Shown piece by piece: positions 47,633 through 58,510 of a stretch of DNA of 64,000 bases. The stretch spans positions 62,001-126,000 of the forward strand of contig CAVSGL010000008.1 of NCBI GenBank assembly GCA_963727465.1, written 5' to 3'. Source of the stretch: VRUE01 sp963727465 (lineage in GTDB: Bacteria > Actinomycetota > Thermoleophilia > Solirubrobacterales > 70-9). The position numbers and the translations under genes are program-made. The notes beneath the pieces were generated by a model, which did not search any database, had not been told where the DNA came from, and saw only the letters and a program-made list of their open reading frames with translations. Every line of letters starts with the position of its first letter. The first letter of the stretch is position 1.

Positions 47633-49756
47633 CTAGCGGCGGGAGGCGCGGACGATGCGAAAGCCGCTCCTGCGCGACCTGGAGACGTTGCCGGCGCCGT
47701 CGGTGGCGCGCAGCAGCATCCGGTAGGGACCGGGGCGCAGCGCCCGCCGGCCGAGGCGCCCGGAGAAGCGAAACCTGTTCTGGCCGCGGCGGCCGCTGCG
47801 CACGAGCGTTGGGCGGAGGTTGCGAAAGCGCAGGCAGCGCTTGGCGTGGCGGCGGCGAAGAGCGCGGGTCGGCTTCACGCAGCGCCGCTTCCCGCGCACC
47901 GTCCTGCGCATGCCGGGCAGACCGCGCTGGACGCGGACGACGACGCGAGCGGCCTCGGAGAGCTTGAAACGGACCGTTGCGCCGCGGCGGGCGCGCTTGG
48001 CGCGGCGCCGGCCGCTGTCCCGTGCCGCGGACCGGGCCTTCTTGCCGCGACCCCGCCGCCCGACGGCGAAGGCACGCGGGGCGATCCGCACCGCCCAGAG
48101 CTTCGGAGCCGTCGTGTCGGCGGCCGGACCCGAGTCGCCGGCACCCGCCCCGCTCGATCCTCCGCCGCCTTCCTCGCCCCCGCCCGAAGCCGAGGGCTCG
48201 ACGCCGAACCACGCAACGGCGTCGTCGGCGCGAGCGGTGGAGTAGAGCTCGCCGCCGCCCGGGGAGACGGCGACGGTCGCCGTCCCGCCCATCCCGCTCG
48301 CCGTGCCTTCGGCGGCGGCATTGGCGATCGGCGTGCAGTTCACTGCCAGCGTGTTGCCCGCGAGACAGCCGGCGAAGCTGAGCGCGCCGGTGGCCGGGTC
48401 GCGGTCGAAAGAGGCCAGCGCGTCGTCGAAGGAAGCGGTCGTGTAGATCCGGTTCCCGTCGGGGGCAATCGCCAGCGACGTGGTGCTGTCGAGGCCGGAC
48501 CCCCCGCCACTGGGCGTGCCGCCCGGAAGCGGCGCGCAGTTGCGGCCGATCAGGGTCGAAGAGGTGTTGTTGCCGGTGAGGCAGCCGACGAAGGCGAGCG
48601 CGCCGGTGCCGGGGTCGTGGCGGAAGGTGGAGATCGCGTCGTCGGACTGCGAGACGGCGTAGATGTCGGCGCCGTCAGGGGAGGCGGCGACGTCGTAGAG
48701 CCTTCCGAGCCCGGAGGTGACGCCGAGCGAGGCGGTGTACGGCGTGGTCGCGCAGCCGCCGGTGGTGCCGACGGCCCCGATGCTGCCCGTGACGCAGCTG
48801 CCGAAGATGACCGCGCCCCCGGCGACGCGGGGAAACGCCACGAGCGCCGCTTCGTCTTCCGACGTCGTGTAGACATAGTTGCCCAGCGGCGAGACGGCGA
48901 CCGAGTGGACGTCGGTGAGCGCGGTGCGTTCGCCGAGCGGTTCCACGCCCGGCACGCTGTGGTGGCAATTGCCCCCTTCGACGGAGAGGGCTCCGCGCTC
49001 GCCGGTGACGCAGTCGTTGAAGCTGAGCGCGCCGGTACCGGCATCGCGGTCGAAGGCGGCCAGCGCGGCATCGAGCGGGGCGCCGCCGTAGACGTTGGCG
49101 CCATCGGGGGAGATCGCCACGAAGCGCAGCCCCTCCAGCCCGGTGTCGTCGCCCGTGCCGCTGTTGGGAACCTCGGCGCAACTGCCCCCGGTGCTCGTGC
49201 CCGCGGACGTGTCCGCGGTGAGACAGCTGTCAAAGCTGAGCGCGCCGGTGCCGGCATCGCGGTCGAAGGTGGCGATCGCGTCGTCGAAGGGAGCGACGGC
49301 ATAGACCTGCGCGCCGTCGGGCGAGACCACCACGTCGGAGAGGTGGTACATGCCCGAGCCCGCGCCGCTGGCGCTCGCGTGCGGGGCGGTCGCGCAGGGC
49401 ACTCCGGCGCTGCTGCCGGTGATGCAGTTGACGAAGGCGAGCGCGCCGCTGCCCGGATCGCGGTGCAGGGCGACGATCGCGTCTTCGGTTTCGGAGACCG
49501 CGTAGACGTCGCTGCCGTCGGGAGAGACCGCGACGGAAGTGACTTCGTCAAAGGCGGAGAGCGCCCCACCCGGGGCAGGCGCGGGCGCCGGCAGGCAGTT
49601 CTTGCCGGCCGCGACCAGGGCTTCCGTGTTGCCGGAGATGCAGCCCGCGAAGCTGACGTCGCCCGGCGCCGCCGAGGCAGCCGGGACGGCGGCGATCGCG
49701 CAGGCGAAGGCGATGGTCGCCCCCGCGATTCCGATGTGACGAAGTCGGCTGATCAT
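47633..49756 (-). CDS. Secreted lactonase-like beta-propeller protein
   Basis: This 707-aa protein starts at the ATG at 49756. A signal peptide (HIGIAGATIAFACAIAAVPA) is followed by six or seven repeats of about 75 residues. Each contains VAVSPDG..VYAVS and ends near FDRDAGTGALSF..C(L/I/V)TG, indicating a beta-propeller with a cysteine per blade. A Gly/Ser linker (about 520-545) leads to a highly basic Arg-rich region and a C-terminal Ig-like module (ATVRFKLSEAARVVVRV, GPYRMLLRATDGAGNVS). It is probably cell-surface or secreted; enzymatic lactonase activity is not implied. Confidence 0.85.
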   Translation of the reverse strand: MISRLRHIGIAGATIAFACAIAAVPAASAAPGDVSFAGCISGNTEALVAAGKNCLPAPAPAPGGALSAFDEVTSVAVSPDGSDVYAVSETEDAIVALHRDPGSGALAFVNCITGSSAGVPCATAPHASASGAGSGMYHLSDVVVSPDGAQVYAVAPFDDAIATFDRDAGTGALSFDSCLTADTSAGTSTGGSCAEVPNSGTGDDTGLEGLRFVAISPDGANVYGGAPLDAALAAFDRDAGTGALSFNDCVTGERGALSVEGGNCHHSVPGVEPLGERTALTDVHSVAVSPLGNYVYTTSEDEAALVAFPRVAGGAVIFGSCVTGSIGAVGTTGGCATTPYTASLGVTSGLGRLYDVAASPDGADIYAVSQSDDAISTFRHDPGTGALAFVGCLTGNNTSSTLIGRNCAPLPGGTPSGGGSGLDSTTSLAIAPDGNRIYTTASFDDALASFDRDPATGALSFAGCLAGNTLAVNCTPIANAAAEGTASGMGGTATVAVSPGGGELYSTARADDAVAWFGVEPSASGGGEEGGGGSSGAGAGDSGPAADTTAPKLWAVRIAPRAFAVGRRGRGKKARSAARDSGRRRAKRARRGATVRFKLSEAARVVVRVQRGLPGMRRTVRGKRRCVKPTRALRRRHAKRCLRFRNLRPTLVRSGRRGQNRFRFSGRLGRRALRPGPYRMLLRATDGAGNVSRSRRSGFRIVRASRR

Positions 49757-49814
49757 CTGCGGCCGCGGCCCACCTCCGAGCCGGGCCCTCGCCAGGCTAA
49801 CGGGACTCGCGGCG

Positions 49815-50396
49815 TCAGGCGGCCTCCAACGGCACGCCGAAGGTGTTGAGCGCGCCGGCGAGCATCGCGTAGTTGCCGACCAGCATCGTCGCCTCGAGGA
49901 TCTCCGCCGGGCTGAATTCGGTGGCCAGGGCATCGTGGGTCGGCGCGGCGATCGCGTGATCGTCGAGCAGCTCGGGGACGATCGCCAGGAGGCGGCGCGT
50001 GCGCCCGTCGAGCAGCTCGCTGCCGGGGTCGTCGGCGATCGCCTCGATCTGCTCCGGGGAGAGGCCGACGCGGCACCCGATCGCGCGGTGCTGCGTCCAC
50101 TCGTAGCGCGAGCCGCAGAGCCACGCGGTGCGCAGGATCAGCGCCTCGGTCTCGCGGCGGTCGAGCCGCCCGCGCGGCATCAGTCGCAGGTTGAAGGCGA
50201 GGAAGGGCCGGAAGAGGCGGCGGTCGATCGAGAGCACGCGCAGGAACTGGTAGCTGCGGCCGCGCGACAGCCGCCGCGCCAGGGCGATCGCGAGGCGCTG
50301 CGGACGCGAGCGCTCGATCCGCGGGTCGTCGGTGCGATCGGGCAGCGCGTGCCAGCGGGGCGGCCGCGCCGGCGGCTTTTCCCCGCCACCGCTCAT
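49815..50396 (-). CDS. Carboxymuconolactone-decarboxylase-family (AhpD-like) protein
   Basis: This 193-aa protein starts at the ATG at 50396, with a 4-nt overlap with the MBL-fold gene. The CMD core is ETEALILRTAWLCGSRYEWT, QHRAIGCRVGLSPEQIEAIA and FSPAEILEATMLVGNYAML. The Cys-x2-Cys of AhpD is absent; there is Cys-Gly-Ser followed by a distant Cys. It is therefore a general CMD/peroxidase-like protein. Co-translation with the MBL hydrolase suggests a shared degradative step. Confidence 0.85.
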   Translation of the reverse strand: MSGGGEKPPARPPRWHALPDRTDDPRIERSRPQRLAIALARRLSRGRSYQFLRVLSIDRRLFRPFLAFNLRLMPRGRLDRRETEALILRTAWLCGSRYEWTQHRAIGCRVGLSPEQIEAIADDPGSELLDGRTRRLLAIVPELLDDHAIAAPTHDALATEFSPAEILEATMLVGNYAMLAGALNTFGVPLEAA

Positions 50397-51406
50397 CCCC
50401 GGCGACGCCGTAGGGCGGATCTGGTCCGCTGCATCTGCAAGACGGCCCGGGTGCGGCCCGAGCCGGAGAGATGTCCCTGCCCGCCGGCGCGGCGAAACGC
50501 CTCGGTGCTGAGCGTGACGACGAGCCGCTCGGGTTCGCTCCAGGCGGCCCAGGGCAGCGAGTCGAAGCTCGGATCGAGCAGAAGTTCCCGCGCCGCCTTG
50601 GCCGGCCGTATGCCGCGCCCCAGCCGGCTCACGCCTTCGGCCCCGACCCACTCGAGGTACTCGCACAGCAGGTCGACCTCGGCCTGACCGCAGACCGGCC
50701 CGTGGCCCGGCACGTAGGTCTCGGCGCCCAGCGCCGAGACGCGCTCGAGCGCGGCCAGCCAGGCCGCCACCGGCCCCGCCCAGGTGATCGGCGTGCCGCC
50801 GATGAAGAGGATGTCGGCGGCGAAGCAGACCGAGACGTCCGGAACCCAGGCGACCGCGTCCCCTTCGGTGTGGGCCGGGCCGACCTCGATCAGCCGCACC
50901 TCGCGCTCGCCCAGCTTCAGCTCCAGCTCGCCCTCGAAGGTCTCGGTCGGCAGCGTCAGCTCGACCTCGCTCCAGTCGAAGGGCGCCAGCTCGCGGCCCA
51001 GCGAGCTGACCGGCGCCAGCAGGCGGCCGATCCGCTGTAGCCTGCGCAGCTCCCGCGGCGGGTCGAGCGGCATCATCCGCTTCGCTTTCGCGGTCGAGAC
51101 GATGCGCGCGCCGGATAGCAGCTGGTTGCCCCAGACGTGGTCGCCGTCGGAGTGCGTGTTGAAGACGGTCTCCGGGATCGCGTCGGCGATCTCGCGCGCC
51201 TCGGCGAGCATCCGCCGGGTCAGCTTCAGGTCCCAGAGCGTGTCGACCAGCAGCGCCTGCCCGCCGGAGACGACGAGCCCGGCGTTCGACTCGCCGAGAC
51301 CGCCGTTCGGCTGTAGCCAGGCCCAGGTGTCGGCGCCGACGGACCGCCAGCCGCGCTCGTAGCGGGGCTCCTCTCCGTGCAGCGTCGGCGCGGCACTCGC
51401 CTCCAT
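50393..51406 (-). CDS. MBL-fold metallo-hydrolase
   Basis: The ATG at 51406 (337 aa) is preferred over TTG 51412. The zinc-binding motif is FNTHSDGDHVWGN, with a further His in VGPAHTEGDAVAW, Asp in VCFAADILFIGG and the late His in VPGHGPV. The family hydrolyses thioesters, lactones or phosphoesters. It forms a two-gene operon with the CMD-family gene. It is divergent from DUF6325. Confidence 0.9.
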   Translation of the reverse strand: MEASAAPTLHGEEPRYERGWRSVGADTWAWLQPNGGLGESNAGLVVSGGQALLVDTLWDLKLTRRMLAEAREIADAIPETVFNTHSDGDHVWGNQLLSGARIVSTAKAKRMMPLDPPRELRRLQRIGRLLAPVSSLGRELAPFDWSEVELTLPTETFEGELELKLGEREVRLIEVGPAHTEGDAVAWVPDVSVCFAADILFIGGTPITWAGPVAAWLAALERVSALGAETYVPGHGPVCGQAEVDLLCEYLEWVGAEGVSRLGRGIRPAKAARELLLDPSFDSLPWAAWSEPERLVVTLSTEAFRRAGGQGHLSGSGRTRAVLQMQRTRSALRRRRG

Positions 51407-51420
51407 GCACAAAGCCTCTC

Positions 51421-51885
51421 ATGAGCGCTACGCTCCCGGCGATGAACGTCGCCGAGCTCGAGGAGATGGGGCCGATCGACTATGTCGTGCTCGAGTGGCC
51501 GGGCCGCCAGCCGAACGGCGAGGCGGTGCCCCACCTGGTCGACCTGGTCGACCGCGGCACGATCCGCATCCTCGACCTCGCCTTCGTCAGCAAGGGCGAG
51601 GACGGCTCGGTCGCCGGGCTGGAGCTCGCCGAGTTGGGCGAGCAGGTGGAGGAGTTCGCGCTGTTCGCCGGGGCGTCCTCGGGCCTGCTCTCCGACGACG
51701 ACCTCGGCGAGGCCGCGGGCGCGCTCGAACCGGGCACCAGCGCCGCCGTGCTCGTCTACGAGAACCGCTGGGCGGCGCCCTTCGCCGCCGCGATCCGCCG
51801 CTCCGGCGGCGAGCTGGTGGCGAGCGGGCGGATACCGATCGAGGACGTCGAGGCCGCGCTCGACGCGGCCGAGTCGAACGACTGA
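51421..51885 (+). CDS. DUF6325 family protein
   Basis: This protein is 154 aa from ATG 51421; ATG 51442 (MNVAELEEMG) is an alternative. ELEEMGPIDYVVLEWPG, HLVDLVDRGTIRILDLAFVS and EPGTSAAVLVYENRWAAPFA are characteristic of the DUF6325/DUF1269-like group. Function is unknown. It is followed 13 bp later by a SHOCT-domain gene, a common pairing in actinobacteria. Confidence 0.85.
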   Translation: MSATLPAMNVAELEEMGPIDYVVLEWPGRQPNGEAVPHLVDLVDRGTIRILDLAFVSKGEDGSVAGLELAELGEQVEEFALFAGASSGLLSDDDLGEAAGALEPGTSAAVLVYENRWAAPFAAAIRRSGGELVASGRIPIEDVEAALDAAESND

Positions 51886-51898
51886 GCGAGGAGGAGCG

Positions 51899-52183
51899 AT
51901 GCCGGGACTACTGCGGGGAGTGGCACGGACGGCGATGATCGCCGGCACGGCGACCGCCGTCAGCAACCGCGTCTCGAAACGCCAGGCCGAACGCTGGGGC
52001 GCCCAGGAAATGCAGCAGCCGGCCGAAGCCCCGCCCGCACAACCGGCTCCGCCGCCCGCGGCAGCGCCGGCGGCAGGAGAGCAGTCGACGATCGAGCAGC
52101 TCAAGGAACTCGCGGCGCTGAAAGAACAGGGCATCCTCACCGACGACGAGTTCGCCGCCCAGAAGGCCAAGATCCTCGGCTGA
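51899..52183 (+). CDS. SHOCT-domain small protein
   Basis: This 94-aa protein starts at the ATG at 51899 after gaggagg. The N-terminal Ala/Arg region is amphipathic, the middle is Pro/Ala-rich, and the C-terminal SHOCT motif is LKELAALKEQGILTDDEFAA followed by QKAKILG. SHOCT segments mediate oligomerisation or membrane-associated assembly. It probably acts with the upstream DUF6325 protein. Confidence 0.88.
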   Translation: MPGLLRGVARTAMIAGTATAVSNRVSKRQAERWGAQEMQQPAEAPPAQPAPPPAAAPAAGEQSTIEQLKELAALKEQGILTDDEFAAQKAKILG

Positions 52184-52187
52184 AGGC

Positions 52188-52970
52188 TCAGGCGAGCGCG
52201 GTCAGCGCCTGCGCGCCGGTGTAGAGCGCGGTGAGGACGACCAGCGCCGCGAACCAGCGGGTCAGCGCCGCGGTCGAGATCCGCTCGCCCAGGCTCGTAC
52301 CGAGCAGGACGCCGAGGCCGGCGGCGGCGGCGAAGGGAACGATCGTGCCGGCGTCGATGCCGCCCCCGTGCAGGCGCTCGGCCAGCGCCACCGCGGAGCC
52401 GATCACGATCACCAGCAGGCTCGTGCCGACGGCCTCGGTCACGCCGAACCCGAGCGCGATCACGAGCGCCGGCACGATCACGAAGCCGCCGCCGACGCCG
52501 AAGAGGCCGGTCAAGAGCCCGACCGCGAGGCCGAGGGCGAGGACCTTCGCCGCAGAGCGGCCGGCGACGCCGTGGCGCCAGGGCCGGAAGCTCGATTCCT
52601 CGCGCGCCCGCTCGGTGACCATCGCCGCCGCGCCGAGCACCATCACCGGGGCGAAGGCGAGCAGCAGCACGTCGGGGTTCAGCGCGCGGCTGATCAGCGA
52701 GCCGCCAAGGGCGCCGGCCGCCGCCGCCGCGCCGAAGGCCAGGCCGGCCCGCCAGCGCACCTCGCCGCGGCGCAGGTAGGAGGCCGAGCCGACCGCGGCG
52801 GCGAAGATGACGACGACCAGCGCCCCGGCCTGGGCGCCGCGCACGCTCTGGTCGCCGAGGTAGACGAGCGCCGGCACGGCGAGCAGCGAGCCGCCGCCGC
52901 CCACCGAGCCGAGCAGCACCCCGATCGCCAGGCCGACCGGGACCAGAAGAGCCGCGTCGCTCAGCGTCAG
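52188..52970 (-). CDS. TauE/SafE-family membrane transporter
   Basis: This protein is 260 aa with about eight TM helices. The two glycine-rich family motifs are GVLLGSVGGGGSLLAVPALV and GLLTGLFGVGGGFVIVPALV. No ATG, GTG or TTG lies just upstream in frame. The best start is CTG at 52970, which overlaps the TGA of the upstream VOC gene (CTGA), so re-initiation after that stop is likely. It probably exports sulfite or other organo-sulfur anions. Confidence 0.82.
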   Translation of the reverse strand: MTLSDAALLVPVGLAIGVLLGSVGGGGSLLAVPALVYLGDQSVRGAQAGALVVVIFAAAVGSASYLRRGEVRWRAGLAFGAAAAAGALGGSLISRALNPDVLLLAFAPVMVLGAAAMVTERAREESSFRPWRHGVAGRSAAKVLALGLAVGLLTGLFGVGGGFVIVPALVIALGFGVTEAVGTSLLVIVIGSAVALAERLHGGGIDAGTIVPFAAAAGLGVLLGTSLGERISTAALTRWFAALVVLTALYTGAQALTALA

Positions 52971-53371
52971 TCTTTCTGCGGGGTCGCTCCGGGGGGCGCG
53001 TAGCGGTGGTGGAGCATCAGCGCGTTGCCGTCGGGATCGGCGAAGACCGCCATGTGGCAGACGCCCGAGTCCATCGTCTCGGCAGCGAAGGCGATGCCCT
53101 GCCCCTCCAGCGCGGCCCGCGCCGCCTCGACGTCCTCGACCTGGAGCGCGACCGGGACCTTGTTCGGCTGGAACTCGATGCCGAACGCGTCGCACTGCAT
53201 GATCGCGAGCGTCAGGTTGCCCGTCTCGAACTCCCCGGCGGGCATTTCCCCCCACCGCTTCCCGAACGGCAGCCCCAGCACCTCCCCGTAGAACTTTGCG
53301 GCGGCGTCGTAGTCCTGCGTGGGCAGGGCGACGAAATCGGTGCCGGTGACAAGCGCGGTATCGGTGGTCAT
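52967..53371 (-). CDS. VOC-family protein (glyoxalase/bleomycin-resistance fold)
   Basis: This 134-aa protein starts at the ATG at 53371 after gaggagat. DFVALPTQDYDAAAKFYGEV and VALQVEDVEAARAALEGQGI ... AVFADPDGNALMLHHRY show the two VOC modules. One module lacks the usual His ligand, so metal binding is uncertain. Its stop overlaps the presumed start of the TauE/SafE gene. Confidence 0.85.
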   Translation of the reverse strand: MTTDTALVTGTDFVALPTQDYDAAAKFYGEVLGLPFGKRWGEMPAGEFETGNLTLAIMQCDAFGIEFQPNKVPVALQVEDVEAARAALEGQGIAFAAETMDSGVCHMAVFADPDGNALMLHHRYAPPGATPQKD

Positions 53372-53494
53372 TGCATCTCCTCGGTCGTGGGCTGCGAATC
53401 CAGGGTCACCCCCCCCAGGGAGGATCGGCAGCGAGGCATAGCAGACTTCGGCGTTGACCCTAAAATCGCCGCCAGAACTGCTAGCGTCCCGACC

Positions 53495-53896
53495 GTGAAC
53501 GCGCGACAAACGCCGGCCACAGCCGAGCGACAAGCGTTCCCTGACGAAGAGCAGTTTCGCGCCTGGCTGGGGGAGGAGAAGACTGCCGCCCTCATTTTTG
53601 AGAGCCATGGTCGATTTCACGCCTTCTGCGTTGAATTCGGCATTTCTGGATCTGGATCAACCAAGGAGGAGGCATTGGCCGATGCCACCGGCCTCCTTGT
53701 CCGTTACCTGATCGTCTGCTTTTCGGAAGGACGCTCCTACAAGGAGGCAAAGAAAGCGCCGCCGATGAATCTCCGGTTGCGCTCGTGGTACCTCTATTTG
53801 CGCACCAAAATCAGGGGGATTAGACCGTTCTCGCGATTGGGATGGTTGACCTCGGTGCCAACGACTAATCGCGCCTCGCAGCGCCTTGCTCACTAG
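53495..53896 (+). CDS. HicB-like protein, partner not recognised
   Basis: This protein is 133 aa from GTG 53495. The segment ALIFESHGRFHAFCVEFGIS, then GSGSTKEEALADATGLLVRY, has the HicB RNase-H-like fold (beta-beta-alpha with the GxxxTxEEA motif). The C-terminal part (RSWYLYLRTKIRGIRPFSRL) is basic and unusual. HicB proteins are antitoxins for the small RNase HicA. No clear HicA ORF is adjacent, so it may be an orphan. Confidence 0.6.
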   Translation: MNARQTPATAERQAFPDEEQFRAWLGEEKTAALIFESHGRFHAFCVEFGISGSGSTKEEALADATGLLVRYLIVCFSEGRSYKEAKKAPPMNLRLRSWYLYLRTKIRGIRPFSRLGWLTSVPTTNRASQRLAH

Positions 53897-54080
53897 GTCA
53901 GCGGCCTCTCCGTGGCCAGTGGGGCGAATGACCGACGAAGGAAGGGTGCAAACCTGTGCCCGTCAATCCAGATGGGCGCAGATCTACGATGACGACCCGA
54001 CCTTTCGATGTATCCAGCGCGACCTTGGCATTGGCCGGGCGCGTCTCCGCAGCCTCCTGAATAAGGCTCGGGACGCGTAG
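53886..54080 (+). CDS. Small ORF downstream of the HicB-like gene, hypothetical
   Basis: This 64-aa ORF overlaps the HicB-like gene by 11 nt; an internal ATG at 53928 would leave about 50 aa. Residues RCIQRDLGIGRARLRSLLNK are helical and basic, but there is no HicA signature (no G-SH motif). The overlap suggests coupling; otherwise support is weak. Confidence 0.35.
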   Translation: MLTRSAASPWPVGRMTDEGRVQTCARQSRWAQIYDDDPTFRCIQRDLGIGRARLRSLLNKARDA

Positions 54081-54279
54081 CGGATCACCGCCGGCGACTG
54101 GGCCTGGGCCGCCGCAAGCAGCCGCCGCGGCGCAGATCCCGTGGACTGTCGAGTGGGGGCAGGCGATTCCCGCCGCGGAGATGTCCCACCTTGATCGATT
54201 CCCGAAGGCGGCATACTGGTGCCTGGACTGCTCGGCCCCGTCCGGCTCCCGATCGCAACCCTGACCCGAAAGGAATCCC

Positions 54280-56495
<2,216 letters not shown>

Positions 56496-56499
56496 CCGT

Positions 56500-56547
56500 T
56501 GTGTGAATATCAATGCAATCTGCCATTTCGTGATTATGTGTGAATAT
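56500..56547. promoter_or_regulatory. Direct repeat tgtgtgaatat before the orphan XRE gene
   Basis: tgtgtgaatat occurs at 56500-56510 and again at 56537-56547, overlapping the start codon of the XRE gene at 56546. The spacing (37 bp, about 3.5 helical turns) and position fit binding sites for autoregulation. Confidence 0.5.
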
Positions 56548-56803
56548 GCGCACAGCCAATTCAGCTCATCAGGAATGGGCGATCCGTTCTGCGGCTGACC
56601 TCGGGCGGACGATCGCCGGGGTTAGATTCGCGCGCGGGCTGACCCAACAGCAGCTCGCCGAGGAGGCAGGGGTCGAGCGCTCCTACTTGGCGCGGCTGGA
56701 GACCGCTGCCTCCACGCTGGCGATCGAACGATCCCTGCGGCTGCTCCGCCGCATGGGGGCGACCGTCACCGTGACCATCAAGGGGGACGGCGCCCAGGAA
56801 TAA
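56546..56803 (+). CDS. XRE-family HTH protein (HipB-like), orphan
   Basis: This 85-aa protein starts at the ATG at 56546. The Cro/C1 HTH is DLGRTIAGVRFARGLTQQQL, then AEEAGVERSYLARLE. The C-terminal strand, GATVTVTIKGDG, is typical of HipB antitoxins. No hipA gene follows; the next gene is a secreted hydrolase on the other strand. It may be a solitary antitoxin relic or a regulator. Confidence 0.8.
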   Translation: MRTANSAHQEWAIRSAADLGRTIAGVRFARGLTQQQLAEEAGVERSYLARLETAASTLAIERSLRLLRRMGATVTVTIKGDGAQE

Positions 56804-56853
56804 CCGGCGTGCGATGCCGAGCGCCGGCCCGGCATCGCACGCTCGGCCGGGAC

Positions 56854-57654
56854 TCAGCCGGTGATTTCGTGGACCACCGGGTAGTAGCCGTTGGCGTGGC
56901 CGCTCACCTTCGGGTGGAAACTTTCTTCGATCGGGCTGGAGAGCCCGTTGATCCACTCGGTCGATGAGCCGCTGCCGCCGTCGCAGACGGCGTGGCCGAT
57001 GAACGGCGGGATGACGTTGCCGAAGTCGAAGTTCGACCCGGCGCGTTCGGCCGCTTCGCTGATCACTTCCCTCAGCAGGTCGGCGGTTTCGTTCAGCCGC
57101 GTCTCCTCGCTCGGGCTGAACCAGGTGAACGCGTTGCAGTCTTCGCCGTTGAACAGGCGCGGGTAGTCGAGCACGACCACCTCCGCTTCCGGCGCGTCTT
57201 CGGCGATCGTTTCGTTCACGTCGTCGAGCAGGCCCGGCAGCGTGTTTTCGATGAATTCCTGCGCTTCGTCGATCGCACCGTTGCAGTCCGATGCCCACCA
57301 GGGCAGCGCGCATTCGGTGATCACGTCGGCGAAGCCGGCGTCGTTGCCGCCGATCGTGTAGGTGACCCAGTCGGTGTCCGAGCTGAGGCTCGCGGCCTGC
57401 GTGTTGATCAGGTCGCTGGTCGTCGCGCCCGAGCAGGTGGCGTTGACGAACGTCCAGCTCGAGTGGGCTTCATGCAGGAGGTACGGGTACGCGTAGACCG
57501 ACCGCTTGCACGATTCTTCGTAGAACGTCCGCGTCCCCACGCCCGACGAGTACGAGTCGCCGAGGGCGACGTACTTCGTCGCCGAGGCCGCGCTCGCGAA
57601 CACGCCGCAGAGCGCCAGTACGCAGAGAACCGCGGAAATGCGCCTCCAATTCAT
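56854..57654 (-). CDS. Secreted SGNH/GDSL hydrolase
   Basis: This 266-aa protein starts at the ATG at 57654 after ggaggagatc. The signal peptide is RISAVLCVLALCGVFASAAS (cleavage near ASA-TK). Block I is YVALGDSYSSG with catalytic Ser, block III is TIGGNDAGF, and the C-terminal block is FHPKVSGHANGY with catalytic His. Six cysteines suggest three disulfides, as in actinobacterial SGNH lipases. It acts outside the cell on esters. Confidence 0.93.
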   Translation of the reverse strand: MNWRRISAVLCVLALCGVFASAASATKYVALGDSYSSGVGTRTFYEESCKRSVYAYPYLLHEAHSSWTFVNATCSGATTSDLINTQAASLSSDTDWVTYTIGGNDAGFADVITECALPWWASDCNGAIDEAQEFIENTLPGLLDDVNETIAEDAPEAEVVVLDYPRLFNGEDCNAFTWFSPSEETRLNETADLLREVISEAAERAGSNFDFGNVIPPFIGHAVCDGGSGSSTEWINGLSSPIEESFHPKVSGHANGYYPVVHEITG

Positions 57655-57853
57655 CTTGATCTCCTCCCAGGAGTCAGCCGGGCACGCGCCCGGTGATTTT
57701 CCGGCCGCGCCGCACCACGGCCGCCTGGGAGACAATGCTAAGAAATTTCTTAGCTAAATGCGGTGCGCCCTTCTCCGGCTGGATGGCCGCCGCCCGGTCG
57801 CAGGGAGCTGGACGGCGGCATCGCTGCGCCCGCAGGCGCCGATCGCGATCGCC

Positions 57854-58132
57854 TCAGGCGACCAGCCGCCAGCACCAGCGGGCGGCCCGGGTCGGCAGCA
57901 CGAAGCCGCCGCTACAGTGCAGCAGCCCCGCCCCGACCAGTTCGCGCACGGCGCGCTCGACCGCGTCCTCGGCCCCGAACTCGGCTGGGCCGGCGTTGAG
58001 CGCCAGCGACAGCTCGGGGATCGTCAGCCGCTCCGGATCCGCATCGATCAGGAACTCGAGCACGACCGCCTGCACCTTGCGGTCCTCGGCGAGCGGGCTG
58101 CGCTCGCGGACCTTAGTGTTCGAATCACCCAT
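57854..58132 (-). CDS. Short winged-helix protein (island 2, fourth gene)
   Basis: This 92-aa protein contains KVQAVVLEFLIDADPERLTI, PELSLALNAG and VERAVRELVGAGLLH followed by FVLPTRAARW. It aligns with the short proteins at 8042 and 58244 through the P..LT..EL and V.PT.AA motifs. It is the last gene of an operon of very small proteins starting at 59007. Function is unknown. Confidence 0.72.
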   Translation of the reverse strand: MGDSNTKVRERSPLAEDRKVQAVVLEFLIDADPERLTIPELSLALNAGPAEFGAEDAVERAVRELVGAGLLHCSGGFVLPTRAARWCWRLVA

Positions 58133-58243
58133 GAGGAGATACCCCTCCTTGTGGTCAGGCCCTCGGCTGGCGTTGGCGCGCCGCCGGGGGCTGTTTTGTC
58201 TGTCCGTAAGCGTAGCGGGGGGCGCGGCGGAGGGAGTGGCGGC

Positions 58244-58510
58244 TCAGACGCCGAAGATTGCAGCGGCGCGCACGGCTGCGTGGGTCGGTTCCACGACCTC
58301 GCCGTTGAGGCGGATCAGCCCGTCGCGTTTCAGTTCCTGAAGGCGATCGCCGACGGCGGTGCGGTCGGCCCCGCTCGACCTGTCGGCCACCCGCAGGACC
58401 AGCTCGTCCGTCGTCAGGTGCCCGGGGTGCCGACTGACGATCTCCGAGAGGATGGCGCCTTCGAGCCGCCGGTCGCGCTCGCGCGGCGTTCCGTCGGTCG
58501 TCTCGCTCAC
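58244..58510 (-). CDS. Short winged-helix protein (island 2, third gene)
   Basis: This 88-aa protein shows GAILSEIVSRHPGHLTTDEL, then DRLQELKRDGLIRLNGEVVE and PTHAAVRAA. It belongs to the same short wHTH family as 8042 and 57854. Its start overlaps the stop of the 63-aa ORF by 4 nt, indicating co-translation. Confidence 0.75.
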   Translation of the reverse strand: MSETTDGTPRERDRRLEGAILSEIVSRHPGHLTTDELVLRVADRSSGADRTAVGDRLQELKRDGLIRLNGEVVEPTHAAVRAAAIFGV

